Assembly: GCA_016271365.2 (NCBI GenBank)
Contig: CM057459.1
Coordinates: forward strand, 493,843,501-493,907,500
Source: Neoceratodus forsteri
Lineage: Eukaryota; Chordata; Ceratodontiformes; Ceratodontidae
DNA: 64,000 nucleotides
Direction of reading: 5' to 3'
Within the stretch, counting starts at the first letter, position 1, and each line of letters begins with the position of its first letter. Position numbers and translations under genes: made by a program. Positions 58,032 to 64,000 of this stretch are shown piece by piece. The notes beneath the pieces are model-generated. The model was given only the letters and a program-made list of their open reading frames with translations, did not search any database and was not told the DNA's origin.

Positions 58032-58655
58032 ACCAGGCCCCTCTATGGACAAATGTGCTACCTCAGGACATCTGTGATGCAGCAGTGATTGGCTCTTTTA
58101 AACACAAACTGCACCAACACCTTCTCACCACAGGTACCTGTGCCTGCTCCCACTAAATCCTGTCTCAAGTCAGTAATCCCATGGCTGTGGTCTACACTTA
58201 CCCTCTAGCACTTCTTAACCCTGTCACTGTTCCACTGGGTAGCCCTGACCTTGCACTTCACTGACCCACCATCCTCTCCCATGGTGCTGCCACATACCCC
58301 CACCTCTCTTTCCTACCCCTACCCCTACCCCTCCTCCTCCTGCCCTCACTTACCCATTCCTCTTAATATTACCTCTCCATCTTCTCTCCTTTCTCCTTTC
58401 TCCTCCTGTCTATGCTGCTGATTTTTGTCTCTCCTTGATGCAGGTATACATTGTACAATGCCTCAGTATAGTGTAACCATGAACTGTATCTGTATTGTTG
58501 TACAATAACATGTGTTTGTATATTTGCTACTGAACCACTCTGTGTTTGAATGTTTATGTATCACTCTGTACTTGTTAACTGACGTTGAACCAATTATCGA
58601 GCATTCACTCACTGGTGCTATCCAAGATTTAAAAAAAAAATAAAATAAATATACT
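58032..58655 (+). pseudogene. LINE-A4 C-terminus and 3' UTR, right piece
   Basis: Resumes with APLWTNVLPQDICDAAVIGS and FKHKLHQHLLTTGTCAC, the same terminal motif as LINE-A1 (FKRQLHQHL). The 3' UTR ends in an A-rich AAATAAAATAAAT tail at about 58650. Confidence 0.8.
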
Positions 58656-59149
58656 TCAGGCAGTGTTTGAGCTGGACATCTAGAACCCTATGGCAATATG
58701 GTTACATGATACGAAGTACAAACATGGACACCCTGGGAAATTTCTGTGTTCAGTGTATTGTCAACCTTGCAAAATCAAAAAAACTTTGCACCACCAACCT
58801 GCCATAGACAACATATTTGACATACAAGGAGTTATAGTAAAGCTATCATGAATACAAAAAGCTTTTTACTCATAAAACTGGTTAATAAAATCAGAGGAAG
58901 ACATCCCTAGCTGACTTGCCTAATGTTTCACTCAAATGAGCATCCTTCAGGGTCCCACCTACCACAAGGCTAGCCATTATATAGTGCCGATTTTAAAGGC
59001 ACATCACCATTTCACATTGACTCCACGACAGGGTATACAGTAAACTGAGTCAACAACAACACCAGATTAATAAAACAACCATTGCACAAGGCTGAAAACA
59101 GTGGACCTGAAAGACCCACTTGTGGCACTGATCCTACTCTGTATGACAT
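58656..59149. other. Stretch without recognised features
   Basis: Nothing identifiable. Confidence 0.3.
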
Positions 59150-59285
59150 TATTAATATTTTGAACTTTATGGAATCCTGTATTTAACTCTTTTTATTGCA
59201 ACTTGTTTTATTTATTTTATCTTTTTGTAAGGCGCCTTGATTTTTAGAAAGGCGCATTATAAATAAAGCATTATTATTATTAATA
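59150..59285 (+). mobile_element. L2 LINE 3' end
   Basis: GTAAGGCGCCTTGATTTTTA, then GGCGCATTATAAATAAAGCA plus (TTA)n matches the 3' terminus of the L2 at 42463 (plus-strand sense here). It is a very short 5'-truncated copy. Confidence 0.75.
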
Positions 59286-59889
59286 ATTGTTAAAATAAGC
59301 AGTCATGTCAATTAATTGCTATAGTTACAAGGCTACAATAGCAATATTGATATACATAATGCAAGGTATGAATGGGCACTATAATACATGAAGATAGTTC
59401 ATTCAGCTCATTGCATTTTTTCTGTGAAAAACACAGAACCCATTCCTTAATGTACCCATATCCTTAAAAGGATAAAAAAAAGCTGCATGGGGCCAGATAT
59501 GCAAAACTTTGCCTGGTGGGCAAAGTTATTGTGACCTGTTTGCCCAGGGTTTGCACCCATGCGCAATATTCAAAGGGGGCTTGTGTGTGCACTAAAAGGG
59601 TTAGTGTGTGCAAAACAATAACATATGCACCGGACAAAGGGAGAGGCAGGGACAGGAATACTGGCTCATCACAATATTCAGTGCATTTGAGCTGTGCAAA
59701 AGGGTTAATGCTGCTACTTTGTGCAGCACAAATACTACTGAGAAGAAGCCCAACTTACTTCGGGCAACCCTAGCAGCTGGTAGAGTCACTGCAGCCAACA
59801 ACTACTTTGGTGGTGGTGGAACATATCTGCTCCCTCTTGGCTTGTGGCACCCCTCACCATCTGAATCCTGGCCCTGTTAAAACACAGTA
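59286..59889. other. Unassigned stretch
   Basis: The part after 59485 starts with GGGGCCAGATATGCAAAAC and could be the end of a MITE, but no matching inverse end was found. Small frames here carry no domain. Confidence 0.3.
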
Positions 59890-60545
59890 AGTCTCTAGTG
59901 TCCAGTGCCCCTCCCCACACCCTGATTGCCATCCTGTTTAGTTTTCAGACTTTTCCTGGTGCCTAGTGGTCCCCTCCGCCCTCCGATAGTCAGCCTCAGT
60001 ATAGGAAAAATAATTCCTTGCTATCTAGTGGTCCCCCAACCCTCCAATCACCAGCCTTAGTATAGGAAAAATAACTCCCGGTGCCTAGAGGACCCCTGCC
60101 CTCTGATCACCAGCCCTGGTATCAGAAAAATAACCCTTGGTACCTAGTGGTCCCATCTACCCTCCCATCACCAGCCCAAGTAATAATAATGCTATCAACT
60201 GTGTCCAGTGATCCCCCTCTCACCCTCCAGTCACTAGCCCCAGTAAGAATAAAGCCATCATTGATATCCAATAGTCTCCCCCCCTCAAATCACCAGCCCC
60301 AGTAACAATAAAGCCATCATTGATATCCAATAGTCTCCCTCAAATCACCAGCCCCAGTAAGAATAAAGCCATCATTGATATCCAATAGTCTCCCCTCAAA
60401 TCACCAGCCCCAGTAACAATAAAGCCATCATTGATATCCAATAGTCTCCCCCCCTCAAATCACCAGCCCCAGTAACAATAAAGCTATCATTGGTGCCCAG
60501 TGGTCCCCCTGTCCTCTGATAGCCAGCCCTGGTAATAATAACATT
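59890..60545 (+). repeat. Minisatellite, ~55-65-bp units
   Basis: About eleven units, each with a 'CACCAGCCCCAGTAA-AATAA' part and an 'AGTGGTCCCC' or 'AATAGTCTCCCC' part. Central units (60240-60490) are nearly identical and the outer ones diverged. Confidence 0.9.
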
Positions 60546-61189
60546 ATCAGAACTACTCACTGTCCAGCACTTCTTAAGTTGTAATAAATTCAAAATCCGT
60601 CAGAAGTAAGACACAAAAGATAAAGTTCCAAAGCAGCTTCCAGCTTTATTGCTTCAGAAGTTACAGGTACTGGGAACCATTACCCAGCAGCCTCGGTAGC
60701 TACACTCCAATGAGCTTCGTCAGAAGGCTACCTGCTGGTTATAACTGTTCGTGTATACTGCCGTTAATTAACACATTAACAATTAGTTTCCTAGGCTGCA
60801 TATACCTTAACATCCACCTTGCAATTGTAAGGTTTTTGTGATGTAGTACTGTATGCCTTGCTATATATACACATATTTACCACAATTCTTAACTATTGGC
60901 ATTATAATGAACTCACTATTGAATAATTATTTTCAAAAATAAGTAACACCATAAGTGATTCAATCATGAGAAATAATAAAATAAACTAAAATAAAGTAAA
61001 AAAGATTGGGGGGGTTCCAATTCGAATGTATAACATTAATAAAAGTTCACTTATGCTTCCTTATATAAATTCATTTACATTACATTTCTAAAGAGCCTTT
61101 GCTCGATCAAACACTTAAACCACTATATGAATTACAGTATATTTATTCCATTACTTGAATTTCTCAGGATGGAATATTAGATGTCAGGG
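60546..61189. other. Unassigned stretch
   Basis: Includes AGCTTTATTGCTTCAGAAG and AATGAGCTTCGTCAGAAGGC (60640-60730), which could be a retroelement terminus, but nothing firm. Confidence 0.3.
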
Positions 61190-61885
61190 GTTAAGCTGGA
61201 TACTAATTCTGACTAAAGGGACCTAGGAGTTACCATAAGTGGCTCCTTTAAACAATCCAGCTAATGCAATAAGCCTACAACAAGGTGACCAGAATACTGG
61301 GGTGTATTGGGAAGGGTTTTGATAACAGCACGAAAGAGGTAACACTGCTCTCTGTAGAATAATGGTGAGGCAGCATGTGGTTTACTGTGCCCAGTTCTGG
61401 AGTCCCCACCTAAAGAAAGACAAAGACCGGTTGGAGATAGTGCAACACAGGGTAACCAAAATTATTTAGGGTCAACAGGGCAGAGCATAGAGAAATGGCT
61501 TACGGCACTGAAAATGTACTCACTGGAGGCCAGAAGGGAGAGGGGAGACATGGGAGAGACCTTCAAGTTCCAAAAAGAAATGAATGAAGTAAACTGTGAG
61601 GAACTATACAGCAGGATTAGGAGCAGGCTGACAAAGGGGAGATTCATGAGGTACAGTATGTGTGAACATTTTACTTTGCACAGCAGATGGTTGAGCCATG
61701 GAACAGGTTTACAGCTGATGTGATGGGCACAAAAACTATCAATTGTTTCAAGCATGGCTGGAACAGAGATAAACATAGCCACCATCTAGACATTTAAGTC
61801 CTGAGGTAGCATAGGGCATAACAAGGCAGATTGGGTGGACCAATGGTATTTTTCTGCCAACATTGTCTACTGTAAGTTTCTATAA
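61190..61885 (+). pseudogene. CR1 LINE 3' fragment
   Basis: Heavily frameshifted CR1 C-terminus. The DNA aligns to 1670-2365 through phrases such as CTGTGCCCAGTTCTGGAGTC and GGCCAGAAGGGAGAGGGGAG. Encoded islands include LKMYSLEARRERGD. It ends CTACTGTAAGTTTCTATA near 61885. Confidence 0.8.
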
Positions 61886-61942
61886 AAGAGGCTTTTCAAA
61901 ATCATACATGCTGGCAATTACTACATGGACAAAGTCCCCTGG

Positions 61943-62430
61943 GACATGGGGTCATAATGTCGCAAGACATTATGCCGCATGGCAAAATCACGATGCCAAG
62001 ACAGTGCAATATTGCCATGCGGCTTAATTCTTTTTTCTGTGGGCGGCTGAGCCCACCACACCCCTCAAGAGCAGTGGCTGTGCCCCCAGAATCCCCCCAC
62101 TAAAGATTCTCAACCCGGGGAGGTCCAACTCAGGAGGCGCAAATTGTGAATAAAAATAGAATGTCTGGGACCGGGAATCAAACCCAGTCCCAGACACAGA
62201 GCCTGGGTTTCTGCTGCTGTGGCTCAGTCCAGTGAGCCACAGCAGCTGCTCAGCAGAACCTGCTCCCAGCAGAGGTCTTATCCTCTGCCTGGGATGGGAG
62301 TGTGTGAATGGTGCAATATCATGTTCAGCAGTATATGTGGTATTGCACCATTCGCTGTCCTGGACAGCGCTCATTCGGGTTAGTTATAATATTGTATGCT
62401 ATTAAACGTACGACATTATGACCCGGTAGG
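61943..62430. mobile_element. MITE with 9-bp target duplication (copy 2)
   Basis: A 488-bp element flanked by perfect GTCCCCTGG (61934-61942 and 62431-62439). The left end GGACATGGGGTCATAATGTC and the reverse complement of the right end CCTACCGGGTCATAATGTCG share GGGTCATAATGTCG. The interior corresponds to copy 1 (13250-13746), including the block around GAGCCACAGCAGCTGCTCAG, and it has its own GAATGGTGCAATA/TATTGCACCATTC inverted pair. Confidence 0.9.
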
Positions 62431-62439
62431 GTCCCCTGG

Positions 62440-64000
62440 TCAGCTACACAGACTTCAACATGTAGTAAAGAAAACAATTCTATTTTTTTTTTCCGAAATG
62501 GCACCATATTGATTTGGTCATTTAAACTTGGCAGTGACCCCAATATGCTTCAATGAGGATACAAAAGGTTCCAGCATGCAGCAATGATGTATCATGATCC
62601 CCACCTTACTGTCTCAATCAAACTCTCTCTATACCTTAAACATAAATGATTGTTCCAAGTGGCAATTGTGACATGAAATGTGCATTCACAAATAATTGTT
62701 CACATCCGTTTTTGCAACTGCTGTTAGATGCTCATCTACCCATTTCCTGAACTGGTAGATCATTGTTTCTACAGTATATACTGTAGAAGACTCTACATTT
62801 AAATTTTAGGGGACAAAATGCCATATTGGGTTTGTGGAAAGGATTTCAGAGGTACATGGGGTCACCTGATGAGCCACAGCCAATAGCTGACCACCAGGAA
62901 GCAGGCTGAGAGTTTAACATGACATTCTTTCTAGCATTCCACTGTGTGAATGCCCCATTGAGTGTCCCAGAGCAGCAGTGTAGTACATCTGTAGGAAGAC
63001 TGCAAGACCAGAGATTTGTGGTAGGGGTTGCAGGGACCTAATAATAATACAAGCTGTAACTGAAAAGACAGGCTGTGTAAGAGGATCTTAGAATCGGAAG
63101 GCTAGGCCTGTGGTTTGATGGGGTGGAGCAACTAACCATGCCCCCACTCAGGCCATAAAAGGCCGCTCCTCCTAACTGTTCCCACAATCATTTTTCCATT
63201 GTGACCAGAGGCTCTGCCCTCCTCACTGCCCCTCTGGTTTCTCCTATTTGTGCTCCTTTCCTCCCATTCACTGTCTTGTCTGCTGCTTGCTTCCTGCCGC
63301 CTGCCTGCTTCTCCCGTGGTGCTTTCTCTGTCTGTCCACCACACGCTGTCCAGCCATTCATTTTTGTCTCCCCTCCTCCCTCTCCCTGCTCTCCGCCTTC
63401 CTCTTGCACCATTTGTACCGTGGCTGTTTGTCTTCTTCTCCCCCTTCTTCCTGTTCCCCATTCCCTCTGATCTTCTTGCTGCTCATGCTGTGGCTCTCCA
63501 TCTACCCCTTCCCCTCCCCTCCTCTCATTCTGCTGTTCCCTGTACCTTATCTCGAATACCACTCGCCCACAGCTGCTCCATCCTCTCTCCTACTCATATT
63601 GTGTCATGTCTCTCCCCCATCCCATTTTCGTACCTTTTGGAGTGCTCCATTGCCGCCTTCTTCCTCGGTTGCCCCGGTACTCTGGTGGTTCTTCTCGTGT
63701 GCTGCAACTGCATTCCAGGCATGCCTTGATGGCACCAACCTGTCTCTTGTCCTCCACCCTGCACTTCACTGCTCCTTTCCTGCTCTTCTCCTGGTCCTGT
63801 GTATTGGGCTCGTCTGTCCTTGCCGGCTTCCTGGTCATCCTGCCTCCCTTTTAGGCACCTTTCCAGTGTGTCTCTGTACATATTTAGCCCCCAATTTGGC
63901 ACATGGTATGCAAGGCCTTAGTCAGTTTTGTTACACTGTACTATTTCGCTCAGCACCTTCATTAATAGTAATACCTGCCTGTGACTTTTACCTATGGCAT
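62440..64000. other. Unassigned terminal stretch, CT-rich after 63170
   Basis: 62440-63150 shows nothing recognisable. 63170-63860 is strongly pyrimidine-rich on the plus strand, giving long but biased Leu/Pro/Ser frames on one strand and Arg/Glu frames on the other, with no domain. It could be a repeat 5' UTR. Confidence 0.35.
63152..63162 (+). promoter_or_regulatory. TATA-like motif (weak)
   Basis: GCCATAAAAGG lies just before the CT-rich block. It could be the core promoter of an element or be coincidental. Confidence 0.2.

Noticed and set aside
63188..63902. Several overlapping frames of 80-160 codons on both strands
   Set aside because: They arise from CT-rich composition. The translations are runs of Leu/Ser/Pro or Arg/Glu/Gln with no domain.

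Overview
The window reads as vertebrate intergenic or intronic DNA from a large, repeat-rich genome. I found no host exon, tRNA or rRNA gene that I could defend. Almost everything recognisable is a decayed mobile element: CR1 and L2-like LINEs, tRNA-derived SINEs, hAT-like DNA transposons, several MITEs and one Ty3/gypsy LTR element. CR1 and L2 prevalence, MIR/CORE-like and V-SINE-like SINEs and a Gmr1-type gypsy element suggest a lungfish, amphibian or early-branching amniote. The species cannot be fixed from the sequence alone.

Layout. 1-5795 is an L2-like LINE (minus strand) split by a 2.6 kb hAT-like element that carries its own LINE and SINE insertions. 6.9-8.3 kb holds a CR1 3' fragment next to a direct repeat. 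9.7-11.4 kb is a second L2-like LINE. 12.0-14.5 kb is copy D of an unclassified ~2.5 kb repeat family, itself interrupted by a MITE with a perfect 9-bp target duplication. 17.8-23.7 kb is a nearly complete CR1 with tandem 5' repeats, ORF1 (zinc finger, coiled coil, SGNH esterase) and ORF2 (endonuclease, RT), broken by a 5'-truncated LINE. 24.6-26.8 kb is copy A of the unclassified family. 28.2-34.2 kb is a Ty3/gypsy element of the Gmr1 group, in which integrase precedes reverse transcriptase and the Gag capsid resembles the SCAN domain. 34.6-37.0 kb holds two fold-back elements and a tandem array of hairpin units. 37.8-47.5 kb is a mosaic of copy B, three copies of another unclassified repeat (family E), a pair of ~240-bp inverted arms flanking a full-length L2 LINE, and a hAT MITE whose empty site is preserved in a sister repeat. 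47.8-50.4 kb is a second CR1 plus a LINE 3' end. 50.7-53.2 kb is copy C. 54.9-58.7 kb is another LINE split by another hAT-like element, and the end of the window has a 63-bp minisatellite, a CR1 remnant and a second copy of the 9-bp-duplication MITE.

No coding region is intact. Every reverse transcriptase, integrase and endonuclease carries stops or frameshifts, and several have lost catalytic residues. The most promising undescribed item is the four-copy repeat family (A-D). It has ~298-bp internal monomers, nested palindromes and a short 3' hairpin, and I cannot assign it to a known superfamily.
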